Of a DNA stretch of 64,000 nucleotides, positions 43,790 through 55,669 are shown piece by piece (positions within the stretch are counted from its first letter, which is position 1; each line of letters opens with the position of its first letter). Position numbers and translations under genes: made by a program. This stretch comes from Gnetum montanum (taxonomy: Eukaryota; Streptophyta; Gnetopsida; Gnetales; Gnetaceae): contig MNCI01006688.1 in the NCBI GenBank assembly GCA_015680685.1, forward strand, positions 67,684 to 131,683, given 5' to 3'. The notes below the pieces were generated by a model. The model made no database searches. It saw only the letters and a list, made by a program, of their open reading frames with translations, and had not been told where the DNA came from.

Positions 43790-45930
43790 ACTTAGTTGAT
43801 TAATTGGTTGTACGTTAATGACCCTAGTAGCTTTGCATTGTTGTAGTTGAGTTGGTAATTCACCTTGCATAGGTGGTAGCTATGCATTTGGAGGAGGAAT
43901 ATGTGAAAAAATAGGAGGAGAATAAGGATAAGAAGTGGTATCCCTCCTTGCATATGAAGAATGCATTCAGTAATTATCAAGAGGGTAGTAGTGATATTAG
44001 AAAGTAGAAACATGATTGGAGGAGTCATGTGGAGATAAGGATTGCTAAATGTAATAACCATATGGATCAGGTTATCTATAAGGATATTTCTACCTTGGTG
44101 GTACTAGCACCCATGTCTATGGTTGTTGCCACTATTGATACTACTCATATGGTTGTGGTGGAGTTCCACTTGGATAATATTACTATTACTAGTGGAATTA
44201 CCTAAAATTACCTTGAGGTTAAGGTAATCTTCTGGATGTTTTCCTTTGTGTTAGTTGTGGATTCAAAGCATACATCCTAGACTCCTATAAGTGTGACACT
44301 ATGGGGTAACATCCCTTAGGATGTTCATACTAGTAGATGTGACACCCACCATCATCATTTGATTTTCTTCTTGTAACTTCTTCTATTGCAGCAATCTTAC
44401 CCTTGCCTCTTTGATAGGCATGTTCAACTTCTTTGCACCTCCTACCTCACGATCACTACCTTGTTCTTTGGACTCTTCAACAATTTTTAGGATAGCTTGA
44501 AATTTTCTATTCATGGAGTCCCATAAATAATCAACCTTAGCCATAATTTTAATTGAAATTTTTTGAGTGGCAAGGTTTTCCTATTCACCACCTCATTAGG
44601 TGCAAATTCTTTCTCACTATCATAGAATCAAACCTTCCTCTTTTAGATGGAAGGATCACGATTGTACTCTTTTTCACTTTCTATTTTTCTTAATTCAACC
44701 TCCTTTTTAGCTACTCACTAGATTTGTCTTTGTATCTTATGGAAACTTAATTTTGATAGTTGCCCTTGGGCATAGACACCAAGGGTTCTTCTCATTTCTG
44801 ATTGAAGCCTGACTACAATGTGGCAAAGTTGATCTAGTTGAGAATAACCATGGCTAGGACATTTGTGCATTAAGAAATAGTATCAGCCGATGGTGGCATC
44901 CAAGGATTCATGTGTTCCTTGTTTCCATCCTTGGATTTTCCTTCTCAAGTTAGACACTGTAAAGTACGTTTGATGCCTATGATGCCCTTTGCTATCCCTT
45001 CGTTCATGATAATATGCTTGTCTTGAATGTGTGTCCTTGATCTTGCCTTTCCTGATGGTCCCTTCAATCATTTTGGTCCCATTGGTCATTTTGGTCACCT
45101 CCAGCATGGTCTCACCTCTTGCAGTTGTAATCAGAGCCAAAAGAAGAAGAAGAAGATGATGACGAAGGTGAAGAGGAAGGAGGACTAGCACTAGCATGGT
45201 GCCTGCTACCACCTCTTTGGTGATCATGACCAAAATCATGATCTTGTTTCTTGTATGCATTCTTGCCTTGAATTACCTTTTTGGATCCTTCTTTGTTATT
45301 GGATCCATTCTTACCAAAACCAGGATTGTGAATTAAGGACTGAAAGTTCTAGTTTTGACCTCCATCACTGAAGTCAAAGAGAGGAATTTCACTAAATGGA
45401 AAACCCCTAGAGAAGGATTCCCCACCATCATTTTGGTATAGCAGGAATGGGGAATCATTAAATCCTTTTCCCTTCACAAATTCATGACATTGTTCTACCT
45501 AGCAATCCCAAAGATGTTGTGTCTCAGTGGGATGATAATCCTTGGCATCACTATCTTGCACAACATACTTAGCATGACGTTCCTAAAGACCTAGATGTAT
45601 AAGCATTTGCTGAAACATTGCAGGAATATATTGATTGGGAAGCAACACAATGTTGCCCTTCATGTCACACCATTGCAGCTATTCATCTTGATGTAGGATG
45701 AAGGTGAAATTGGGTATATACTCATTAGGATGAGCATATACCATTCGATATTGTTGAGGCATTGGATGATGAACTTCATCAAACTTGGGCAGAGAAGCAC
45801 TCATATGAGAAGAAGATATTTTCAATTAGATGATAAAAACATAGTGTTCTTTTAAATTTTTGTTGTAGTAATTAAAAAATGTGATATGAATCTAAGGTTC
45901 ATTCCAATGATTTTGAATGATTTCCACTAA
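43790..45930 (-). pseudogene. Gag of element C
   Basis: From 45930 downward: hydrophilic N-terminal region, then a short gag-like piece VSNLRRKIQGWKQGTHESLDA at about 44886-44960. A deletion appears to have removed part of the capsid region there, as VSNLRR is directly preceded by sequence from another part of gag. Then comes an acidic linker and a degraded zinc knuckle (CHIY, stop, YEHPKGCYPI) near 44290-44345, followed by a Pro/Tyr-rich tail to 43790. The coding frame is badly broken. Confidence 0.65.
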
Positions 45931-45962
45931 ATCCTAGATAATGCATGAAACAACCAAAAAGG

Positions 45963-45980
45963 TCCTCAACAATAGTGCTA
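45963..45980 (-). promoter_or_regulatory. Primer-binding site of element C (decayed)
   Basis: On the minus strand TAGCACTATTGTTGAGGA, one base from the LTR end. It aligns over 18 positions with the sites of A and B and differs mainly by C-to-T and G-to-A changes. Confidence 0.65.
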
Positions 45981-45981
45981 A

Positions 45982-46803
45982 TGATGGATGGCAAGGTACC
46001 CCTACATCTGACCATATGAATCACTAAGGCATTTATGCATGATCTAGTCAAATTCCATGGACCTATAGTTCTCTAGTACACTAGTTCTTCTAGGAAGTGA
46101 AATGGGTGTTGAGAACATTCATTATCTTCTCAACTACACTTGTGAAGCTCAAGGATATGGTTTAAGTGTAATTAAGACACATGATATTTATCATTTTAGG
46201 TTTTATAAATTTAATCACCTACAACAATAATGAAAGGTAGAGTAATTTAGGATCTAATTTATCTATTGCCTAGCTAGCCTAACACAAGTACCCGTCCCAC
46301 TTTCCTAGACACATCCTAAAGATGTATAGCACGGCTAGGCTACCAAATGTTAAGCATTCTTGGGTTACCAAGTGCTACATGTATGCTCAAAGTGGTTGTT
46401 CTTGTGTTTATTAATAACCAAAAATTAACTGCTTAATTAAAGTGCATGAAAAAAAACATTAATCTATTCATAGTGCTACAAGGATTATCAAAAGGGTTTG
46501 TTTTTATTCCCGTCACACTGCTGCACTTAGGTACATCAGTGTTTGAACAAAGATTCGTATACACTTAGACTTCTACAATAGGGACTCAGAAAATATTCTA
46601 ACTTTGGGGAAAAAAAATTGCAAGAGCTTCACCAACTATGACAAAAATTGATATCGAAATCATGAGTCGAAGCAATATATTTATAGGCTAGTGCATACCT
46701 TGCAAAATCAGATATTTAACATTGCATCTTGGCTCTGAAATTGGATACTTGATGTTAGGTATATGAATCTAACATCAAAGTAGATGAAAAATGTGATTCA
46801 TCA
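45982..46803 (-). mobile_element. 5' LTR of element C
   Basis: From TGATGGATGGCAAGGTACCCC to GTGATTCATCA. The reversed TATA ATATTTATAGGCTAG is near 46676. The palindromes are decayed to AGATATTTAAC- and GGATACTTGATG-like forms. Confidence 0.87.
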
Positions 46804-47420
46804 AAAATAAAGAGATAAATTAACTAAGCTAATGAACAATGAAAAATAATATTGAAACTAGCCTAGCTAGCCTAACACAAGTGCATTTCCTACTTTCCTA
46901 AATACATCTTGAACACATATAGCATTGCTAGGCTACCAAATGTTAAGGGTTTCTAGGTTACCAAGCATTGTATGTATGCTCGAAGTGGTCGTGCTTGTGT
47001 TCATTAACAATTGGAAGTTAATTGCTTAATTTAAATGCATAAAAGTAAAGTACATTAAAGTAAAGTGCATTAAAGAAAACATTAATATATTCTTAGTGCT
47101 GTAAGGATTATTAAAAGAGTTCATTTTTATTCTCATCACACTATTGTGCTTAGGTACATCAGTGTTTGAACAAAGATCCATACACGTTTAGAATCTTGTT
47201 GTGGGCACTAAGAAAATATTCTAACTCTGGAGGAAACAAACTACAAGAGCTTCACTAACTATGACAAATTTGATATGAAAAGCATGAGCCCAAGTGCTAT
47301 ATTTATAGGCTGGCATATACCCTGCGACATCAGATATCCAACATTGCATCTTGGCTCTGACATCAGATACTCAATGTTAAGGCTCTTGATGCAAGAGCAC
47401 ATGAAAAATGTGATTCATCA
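46804..47420 (-). mobile_element. 5' LTR of element A, second segment
   Basis: It resumes at AAAATAAAGAGATAAATTAACT and runs to GTGATTCATCA at 47420. It aligns with 21743-22289 of the other A LTR. The reversed TATA ATATTTATAGGCTGG is near 47299, followed by AGATATCC and decayed palindromes. Confidence 0.8.
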
Positions 47421-47545
47421 TCTATCATGTTGGCTATATGATTTGGAATATACCTATAGCCAACTTATTTTAGGTTTTGACAGTATTCATAGTCAAAACT
47501 TAATCAAACATGTTTATAGATTTGAATATGATTGGAGTTAATTAC
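47421..47545 (+). mobile_element. Right half of the SINE-like repeat split by element A
   Basis: It begins with the right target duplication TCTAT, then CATGTTGGCTATATGATTTGGAATATA and CCAACTTATTTTAGG, matching the 3' half of the copy at 48575-48750 (GTTGGCTTTATGCCTTGGAGTGTA, AAATTATTTTAGGTTCCAAC). Confidence 0.58.
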
Positions 47546-47587
47546 TAGTTTAGCTATATATTTATCATATATATCTAAAATTTGCTA

Positions 47588-47760
47588 ATGATAGATGGCT
47601 GAAGTAGTTAGCTCATTGGCCTATTAGATAAGAGATTTCAAATTCAAGTCATACTTGAGACATTATTATATTCCTTAATTCTTCTAATCTATCCTTATAG
47701 ATATATGTCTTGGGATGTAATTATTCTTTCAGTTTTTAAAGCCTTTCATATATATCTAAA
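47588..47760 (+). mobile_element. tRNA-derived SINE-like repeat, copy 2
   Basis: ATGGCTGAAGTAGTTAGCTCATTGG (A-box-like), then TTTCAAATTCAAGTCATACTTGAG (B-box-like), then the shared tail ATTATTATATTCCTTAATTCTTCTAA and a final ATATGTCTTGGGATGTAATTATT. Confidence 0.55.
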
Positions 47761-48044
47761 ATTTGAACAAAATAATCTTTTCTGATCAAAATAAAAAATG
47801 CTATGAAGCTAAATTTTTTATGTATATTATAAATATATTGGTGAGTCATTAGTACAAGGATTAGGAATAAAGAATTTTATAGTTGAAATTTACCAATGCT
47901 AATGTTGAAACCTCCATTGTTAAAATGCTTTACCAACATAAAAATCCTTTAGTATCAATCATTTGTTATCTCTTCTAATAGAATGACAATGTAATGTGAT
48001 TATAGTATCATAAGTGCATTAGAGATATTTTAGTTACATATTTG

Positions 48045-48150
48045 TAGCTCTTATAACCTAGTAGTAAGGGTCTTGTCTTGGTAACCCCAGGTCACATGTT
48101 TGATTCTACTAGATAACATTGAGTTATAAAGTAAAAAAAAAAAAAAAGTA
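48045..48150 (+). mobile_element. tRNA-like SINE fragment with poly-A tail
   Basis: TAACCTAGTAGTAAGGGTCTTG then GGTCACATGTTTGATTCTACTAG, which has the spacing of internal Pol III boxes (B-box like GTTTGATTC), and ends in a run of 15 A. It differs from the copies at 47588 and 48575, so it may be a second SINE family. Confidence 0.4.
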
Positions 48151-48574
48151 ATTGTGAAACTATTCTCATAGATCCAATGAATCTTAGTGGATGTAAGCAA
48201 AAAATTTTAATTTTAGTTTCATAATTTTATAAATAAATAATTAACATATTATCTACTTCTAGAGTTAGAAAGGGGTAAATGTGGAACTAATTTTTTGTTA
48301 GAAAAGATACTATCCTATATTCAATCATATGGATAAAATATAATAAAAACTTCTACTAAAGACATGAACGTGATATTGTGTCATATTTTCTAGTTCTAAA
48401 AGCTAGATAGAAATGCGAGGACCATATTTATATATACTTTCAAGATGATTTAGGAGAATGTCATTTGATATGGAATTACCTAAATGTAGTATGTTGTTGT
48501 TATGCATGGGTTTTTATTAAGTGTTGTTAAAAAAATCACATAAAGGTAAAAAGAAAAAAAAATTATTTGTGCTA

Positions 48575-48750
48575 ATGATAGGTGTCTCAAGTAGTTAGTT
48601 CATTGTCTTAGTAGGCAAGAGTTTATCAATTCGAGTCATACTTGAGACATCATTATATTCCTCTATAATTCTTCAAACGTGTATTGTTGGCTTTATGCCT
48701 TGGAGTGTAACTATAGTCAAATTATTTTAGGTTCCAACATCACCCGTCTT
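48575..48750 (+). mobile_element. tRNA-derived SINE-like repeat, copy 3
   Basis: The best preserved copy: TGTCTCAAGTAGTTAGTTCATTG, CAATTCGAGTCATACTTGAGACATC, ATTCCTCTATAATTCTTC, GTTGGCTTTATGCCTTGGAG, AAATTATTTTAGGTTCCAAC. The B-box-like AATTCGAGTC is one or two bases from the Pol III consensus. Confidence 0.58.
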
Positions 48751-48844
48751 TGTGTCTATTCACTTCAAAATTCTAGAGAAATGAAACACTATACATTGGA
48801 GAGATAATTAGCTCCATAACATTTGACTTAAAGGTACTAGATTG

Positions 48845-48995
48845 TTAAGGATATGTGGCTTCAATATTTAGCTCATCTTTCTATTAGTAAAGAGTTGCTA
48901 ATTTGAGTAATACTTGAGGCATTGTTATATTCCTCTATAATTTTTCTAATGTATCATGTAAAGTCATTCTTTTCAGGTTCCAACTTATGTCTCCT
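48845..48995 (+). mobile_element. tRNA-derived SINE-like repeat, copy 4
   Basis: TGTGGCTTCAATATTTAGCTCAT, GCTAATTTGAGTAATACTTGAGGC, ATTCCTCTATAATTTTTCTAATGTATCATGT and CAGGTTCCAACTTA follow the order of copy 3 with internal deletion of the GGCTTTATGCCTTGG part. Confidence 0.55.
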
Positions 48996-50687
48996 ACGAA
49001 AGGTACTAGCTTAAAAATTCAATACTAACATCCTTTATACTTGTTATGTTGCCATCTTAGGGATGTGTTTCACTTTAAATCCTTTTGCTATTTTAATTTT
49101 AGAGATGAAGGTTAAAAGTTATGTAAAGAATATCAAGATAGAAATAAAATTTCATATTAAAAATTAATTTTCTTTTCCTAACTTTTTAAGATTAGCTATA
49201 AGATTGTGCTTCTTAATAAAACATCTTAACAATTGATAAATCTTTCCTTTTATGTTGTAGAGTTTCACATGTTCTTAATGCTTAGTATGTGATGTACTTT
49301 GAAATTTTCTTATTAGTAAGATTATTTTTAAGGAGGAGGAGAGGTTTCAGAACCTAAATCATTGTTAGAGCATATTAGTTTTCAATAGATTTTTTTAACA
49401 AGTTATTGGCTTTATTTGTTAAAATAATGGTTTTACACCAAGTATTGAGGTTATCCTTAAATGTTATCGAATTAGGGTTTTTCATGCTTGTCATTTTTCT
49501 TAATCTTTTTCACTTTTTGAACTTGCAAATTTTGAAATGGTTAAGAAAGATTTGGATCTTAGAGTTTTTATTGATCATTATTATACTTTTATTTGAAGTG
49601 ATGATAAGATGCTTGTTTCTTGAGTTATAAGATCTAAGTTTGAACTTGGGTGTAATTTCCCAAAAAGTGATTAGGCTTTTGATTATCAACTAATCCTCCT
49701 AGTAACCCTCTTGATAGAATGAGCATTGAGCCTCTAGGTATCAATCCTTTATAATACACTTAGAAATAAAAATTGTTTTTTAATTGGTATATTGAATTAG
49801 AAAAAGCTTTCACTTATTTTTCAAAGTGATGAAAGTAAAATTATTGGTAGCATTAACATAATCCTCATAATAGAGGTCGAAAAATTATTATACAATATGA
49901 AATGCACACATTATTTTGTAAAGATTAATTTATAAAGGAGGAAGATAAAATTAAAAGTTAAAGTAAGTAATTAATATTTTTTATAAAAATTAAATATCAT
50001 ATTTGAAAAGGATGTTGTAGCTATGTTTGTCATGAAGGTCATGTTTTTTCTGGGATTTTTTCTTCTCAATAAAAAAATTGTTCATGAGAGGGAAAATATA
50101 ATATTTTTAAGAAAAGAAAAATAATGGCAATTTTTAGAAGGTTCAAATGTAATCTTCTTGAATGAAAACCTAGTATTAATCTTTTAAAATTTGAGAATGC
50201 TAGTAAATTTTTTAAATTGTAAGAAAAGTCTTCTATGAAAAAGATATTTTTTAGCTTGGACTTACATTATAAGTGATATTGCATAAGGTTTTGACTTAGT
50301 GTAATGTAAAAAGATAAGATCTTTTCAAAATGATTTCAATTTAAGAATCCATGAAGTATTTCCATTTGCATTTACTTCTCCTAATGTTTCAAATTTTTTC
50401 ATTGGATAATGGTATTTTATCTATTACTTACATAAATTAAAAAATAAATGCTAAGCTTGAAATACTAGGGACATGGTCTTTTCTCCAACATCTCAATGTA
50501 AGTTTTATTATGAAACGCTCAAGGTTTTCATGGTAGGTCCCAAGCAAAGTTTACTTTAGAGTATCTTTCAAATTAGTACTTATTTTCAATTTTTTTAAAA
50601 AATTAAGATCTTAAAATATGATATTAATTTTATTGAAAAATTTATTTTAAGAACTTGCATTATTTTTAGCTGATTTTAATCATCATC
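48996..50687. other. AT-rich sequence, no gene recognised
   Basis: A + ORF of 74 codons (49406-49630) is hydrophobic but low in complexity. Near 49597-49665 a weak tRNA-like stretch occurs (GATGCTTGTTTCTTGAGTTATAAGATC, AAGTTTGAACTTGGGT). No family is named for the rest. Confidence 0.3.
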
Positions 50688-51880
50688 ATCATCATCCTAG
50701 CCTTGTTCCAACAAAATTAGGTTGGCTACATGAGTTATTTTTCATCATTTTCCTTTATGAAGAGATAAAATCTTTGTTTATTTGTAGTTTCTTCAAGTCA
50801 TCTTCATTTTTTTTTCTATTTCTTATTTGCTCTTTCTTTTGGTGAATTTCTTAGAATAGGGATGTAGTAATCTTTGTTTATAGGTTGATTGTCTGATCTT
50901 CTTTGCACATGTACAAATCATATAAGAAACCATTCTTGTAGTTTATCTAAAGTAGAAGTTACTCTAAGTCTCCCTCTAATGTCTATAATATGTAGTTTAT
51001 CTCTTCTAGTAGCATTCAACATCCATCAAAACATTTGCATTTCTACCACATTGGTTTGTTATTCATGCCTCTTTTATATAGTCAAACATTTAGTACCATA
51101 TAAGATAGCAAGCTTCATTACTACCTTGTAAAATTTTCTTTTTAATTTTATTAGTATTATTTATCATAGAATACCACTAGCCTCTCTACATTTTGATCAT
51201 CTTACCTCAATTCTATTTTTTTATGTCGATATCAATATCACCATTTGATTGAAGAATTGATCCTAGGTAGTGAAACTATTTGTACTAAGGGACTTTTTCC
51301 TTACCTTGAATTCTCACTTATATTTTTATTTACTACTATTTATGTTGTTATTAAAAATTTCATTCCACATATTCTGTTTTACTATTGCTAATTTGTAAGT
51401 CTTTTGATTCTAGAAGTCATCTCCATTTCTCCATTTTAGAAGCAATATTTTCTTGAGCTGTAGTTACCAACACATTATCATCTCTAAAAAAAATACATCA
51501 AGGGATTTCATCTTGTATTTCCTTTACTAATTTATCCATAATAATGAAAAATAAGATTATGCTAAGGGTAAATGCTTGTTACAGACCTATTGTAACTAGA
51601 AAATCATATATTCCAAAATTTGTTCTAATTTTAGTGGTAGCTCCTTCATAAATGTCTTGAATTACTTTAATATATTTATTAGGAATGTTTTTCCTCCACA
51701 AGACTCACAACATAATATCTTTAGGAACTCTATCATATGCTTTTTCTAAGTTAATAAATATTATATGTAGATTTTTTCTATGTGTGAGAATTTCTCCAAC
51801 AATTTTCATATTAAGAAAATAACCTCTATAATAGATCTCATCATGAAAGTAATCAAAGAGATGTTTCTATTTTTGTTAAT
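50688..51880 (-). mobile_element. Plant RTE-like LINE, 3' half with reverse transcriptase
   Basis: The minus translation runs from an RSIIEVIFLI-like segment (51850) through FINLEKAYDRVPKDIML (canonical FIDLEKAYDRVPR), KYIKVIQDIYEGATTKIR, VTIGL, MDKLVKEIQDEIP, CIFFRDDNVLV (the FADD box, here FRDD), then the C-terminal KFYKVVMKLAILYGTKC and RRDKLHIIDIRGRLRV. The 3' end at about 50688-50720 reads CATGTAGCCAACC, ACAAGGCTAGGATGATGATGATG on the minus strand, ending in a (GAT)n tail, as expected for RTE-type LINEs. Multiple stops and frameshifts. 5'-truncated; no endonuclease seen. Confidence 0.82.
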
Positions 51881-53479
51881 TAAAATTAGACTAAAGAAGT
51901 TTTTATTTTTTTCTTTAACAACAATGGTAGAGATATTTGGTTTACTTATCAAGTGAAAAAGGAGACTTCATAATATATAATATTTATGCTTTTATTAAAT
52001 AAAAAGACTAAGTAAGGTTTGAAAATACCTTCTTTCTTTACTAAAAGTTCCTTGGATTAGTAAAGGCCATTTTGTTAGAGCATGTAGTGGAAACTAGGTA
52101 TTCTCAAAAGGTTTTTCACCAATCAGTAGAAGTCTTTGAGATTTTTTCTAAAACTACAACTTGACCATAAGTTGAACATGCACTATCATAGTTAATTTCT
52201 CCTTGATTGCAAGTAGCAGTGAAGTCATGTTGTATATCATGAGTGAGATGTAGATTATGGTGGATGTTTCAAGTTGTTCACATATCACAAAAGGTGTTAA
52301 AATATTTGAAATACCATGGATTGTAGAGAGAAATCATGAGTGGATAAGAAGGTCTCAGTTAGCCCATGGTAACTATAGAGGCACAAAAAATTAAAATAGA
52401 TCAAACTTTAAATTTGAAATTTATGGGCACCTATTCAAATGATCCTTTATGCAAAAGCTATAAAAATTTTAGGATGAGTCAGATCTTAAAATAAAACAAA
52501 CATGCAAATCCATTTAGACATCCTTTGACATCAAATTTATAGCGTTATTTTTCTTGTTAATAAGAAATAGTCCAATCTTCACTTGGATGTCTTAGATATT
52601 CTCCATAAATGTTTAGAACTATGATAAAATGTCTTCCAACATCAAATACCCCATTCAATTTAAACCATGCAAATACATTTGATTGAAATTATAAAATCAA
52701 ACAAGTATTCCATGAAGATCCAAAAGGATTTGTTAAAAACTTTGTTGGATGAGTTGAAATTGAATTGTTATTTTGTTAAATGAAACTGGAAATAGATTAA
52801 ATTTATTCTTAAATATCAAATTTATACATAAAATTTTTTATAATTTATGGAGATACTCAAATGTGAACATGGAACTAGGAAATTTTGTGAAATAACATGC
52901 AAACATAGAAAATAGATTGTAAAATGAGAAATGATTATGAAATAACTCTAAAATCTGGAATTGATTGTGAAATATTATGAAATGAAATGTGAAATGCTAT
53001 GAAATAATTGAGTTAAAGAACAATCTATGCTATGAAATCACTCTAAAAGAACCAAAGAAAAAAAAAAAAGCTTAAAGCTTAAAATTCTTTAGAATAAGAA
53101 AAATCTTCTTATCATTCTCTATTGATTAAAATAAGAACACAATTATAATGAATTTACAAACAATATATTAACTTACATTACGTTTGGAATAAGAGCTTTG
53201 GAACTCTTTTATAGGATTTGAGAGGGAGGTACATCATATGATATCATTTCCCATTTTTTGAACCTTTTTCTAATTTGAAATTTAAAACATAACATAAATT
53301 CGTGAACTTAATACATCTAATTTCTAACTTGACAAATACAAGTGAACATAACAAAAAGAATAAAACATAACATCTGAAATAAAAACCATAAATAATATGA
53401 CATATGCGTTGAGGGATCAATGCAATTTTTAGATTATACTTAGCATTCTCTTATTTAGGTTGGAAATCAAATTATGAAT
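51881..53479. other. AT-rich sequence, no gene recognised
   Basis: No coding match. A TGAAATG/GAAAT-rich low-complexity section lies at 52890-53010 and an A-run at 53058. It could contain the 3' LTR of the copia fragment to the right, but no ends or partner can be fixed. Confidence 0.3.
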
Positions 53480-54115
53480 TGCAACATTTGAAGTTGAGGG
53501 ATTTCTTCTTTCTTCTTTGACTTTTGAGTGCCTAATCATTCTTATGATATAATCATATTATTAGGCCCATAATGGTTTTGTAAGCGTATTCACAAGTTAA
53601 TTAGTACTTTGAACATAGGTGAGGTTCATAATGCCCTCCTTAACTTCATCTTTCATAAAATAAAACTTAATATCCATGTGCTTAGACTTCTTATGAATGA
53701 CATGATCTTTTGAAAATTGAATTCTAGTAGTGTTATCACCCATCATCTTAATAGACAAATTGATTTTAAAGTCCAACTACGTAAAAACCTTCTTTATCCA
53801 TAAAACATGTTGCAAACATTAAGCTATTAAAATGAAATTGATCTCATATGAGGAGAGGCTCATGCTAATTTATTTCTTTATCTTCTAGTACAATGGATTT
53901 GGCCCATGGAAAATAAAAATATTTGAAGTGGATTTTTTGTCATCCATAGCTCCACTCCTATTGGTATCACAAAAAGCATGAAAGTATCCATTTTACTTGA
54001 TGAATTTAATGCAAAAATTAGTGGTTTTCCTATATATTCCAAAACATGTTTCAAGACATTCAAATAAGATTATCTTGGCTATTACATAAATCACAAAAAT
54101 TGGTATCCTTTCTTC
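53480..54115 (-). pseudogene. Ty1/copia RNase H fragment
   Basis: The minus translation shows the late RT-RNase H part of a Ty1/copia polyprotein: FCDTNRSGAMDDKKSTSN (canonical DSDWAGDxDDRKSTSG), IFIFHGPNPLYWK-like, SLSSYEINFI, MMGDNTTRIQFSKDHVIHKKSKHMDI and LVNTLTKPL (canonical VADIFTKPL). Several stops. No integrase, RT active site or LTR was located. The order and motifs are unmistakably copia, which distinguishes it from the Ty3 elements elsewhere in the window. Confidence 0.82.
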
Positions 54116-55669
54116 ATAGTTTCATGTATTGAGGGAGTGAAGTGTTTGTAATTTTTGCTTAAAAAAATCAACATGTTTTTCATTCATTTTCAAAAATTTC
54201 ATTGCATATAATTTATCATGAACTATTAATGAAGATAATTTCTACACTTCTCCATGTGAAAAACATCATATTGTCTATATATTAGTTTTAAAATTGAATA
54301 ATACCTAGATGACTCTATTATTAGTTATTATTTTTAAAGGTAAATTGTAATAGTTAATTATTAATTATGCAATTTCTAGTTATATTTACCTATAGTTATT
54401 ATTTAGTAGTCAACACATGAGAGTTAATTAGTTCAAACTTATCCTTCCTTTTTAAAGTTATATCTAATAAAATATATGATGAATTACTACTTATCAAATC
54501 ATGAATAATGAAATCACTATTATTTATAAAGTAAATGATTACTTAAATCTTTCCATCATAAATGCTATGAAATAATTAAAGAATGTATGTATTAGACTTT
54601 AATTAAACTATGAGAACTTTATATTATTGTTTGTACTTTTCCTTATGTGACAACATATAAAAAACAAAATCATTTAATTTTCTTTATAAACATTATTACT
54701 CAAGTGTTAGAATAAAAATATAACAATTATAAAGAAACCTACATATTAGGCTATCATAATATTTCATAAAAGAACAATGATGTTTATTAAAGAAAATTTT
54801 TTACACATCATCTCTTACAATGATTTCTTATTCATACATTGTTTTAAGATCACAATATGTTGAATAAGATATATATCATAAGCATATATACTATTGTAGT
54901 GTTTTATAGTTCAAATATCATTTGGTACTATGTATTTTAATGCAGGTTAACAGATATCAAATGTGTTAAATAAGACATAAGGTCATCATCATTAGTGAAA
55001 TTGAGATCCATTATTGTTATATTGTCTCTTTTATACTCATCTCGATATCTTTCAATGATTTTTGTTAATGGTTTATTAAATTATGACTTTAAATGTTAAA
55101 GAGTTGTTACAATCAAGTAATCTTATTTCTTTTTAGTTGTTAAATATTATTTCTATATAAAAATAGACTTTGACTACTAAATTTTGTCTTTAAATATTTT
55201 CATGCATCTAGTTATCATATTATGATGGTTTCTTGAAGGCCAAATTTCAATGTCTATTTCTTTCTTTTGCAAGGTGTTCAAAAAGTTATTAATACCTGAT
55301 CTTAAAAAGTAGTCCTTTGGTTCTAAGTAGAGATAATGCAATAATTTAAATTCCTTTAAAGTATTACTAATAGTTACATGAACTAATTTTAAGAGCATAA
55401 CATATAAATCATGTATTATAGGTCAATTATACCTTTTCTTATCTTTAAACATACCTTCATCCAAAATGCCTTTCATTAGTAACTCATAAAAAGTTGTGTA
55501 AAAATAAGTAAAATATATAGAAATGAAATTCAAATTACAATATAGTAGAATACATGATAATAACTTTAAAAAACTTATACACTATCAAATTCAAAGCATA
55601 CATAATCAACATTAATGCATCCACTAGACTATATTTTTTATAATTAATAGTGCTTTCATTGTAAATATT
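54116..55669. other. Very AT-rich sequence with one unrecognised minus ORF
   Basis: The minus ORF 55177-55398 (73 codons; IEIWPSRNHHNM near its end) is not recognised. It could be a C-terminal piece related to the protease-like sequence next to it, since both are on the minus strand, but nothing proves that. The remainder shows no coding signature. Confidence 0.3.

Larger units (their letters stand above)
37136..46803 (-). mobile_element. Element C: complete but dead Athila-like Ty3/gypsy element (9.7 kb), inserted in A's 5' LTR
   Basis: LTRs are 37136-37952 (817 bp) and 45982-46803 (822 bp). Internal order on the minus strand is primer site, gag, protease, RT, RNase H, integrase, ~2-kb non-coding region, polypurine tract. 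Flanking 5-mers are ATGAT (37131-37135) and AAAAT (46804-46808), three of five matching, at precisely the point where the LTR of A is broken (continuation AAAGAGATAAATT). C is closer to A than to B in its non-coding region. Confidence 0.9.
21520..47420 (-). mobile_element. Element A: non-autonomous Athila-like LTR element, host of two nested insertions
   Basis: A spans 21520-47420. After removing B (25235-35277), C (37136-46803) and their duplicated 5-mers, about 6.2 kb remains: 3' LTR 21520-22289, 3' internal region 22290-24296, ~540 bp of unmatched sequence, gag C-terminus 24840-25234, rest of gag 35278-36900, primer site 36921-36938, and 5' LTR 36940-37135 plus 46804-47420. No protease, RT, RNase H or integrase is present, unlike B (10.0 kb) and C (9.7 kb). 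Flanking 5-mers are TGTAT (left) and TCTAT (right), four of five matching. A small deletion at about 22289 removed the 3' LTR inner terminus and its polypurine tract. Confidence 0.8.

Noticed and set aside
48045-48150. Functional tRNA gene
   Set aside because: Only the internal-promoter-like parts are visible; no acceptor-stem pairing or anticodon arm can be drawn, and a poly-A tail follows, so a SINE-like pseudogene fits better.
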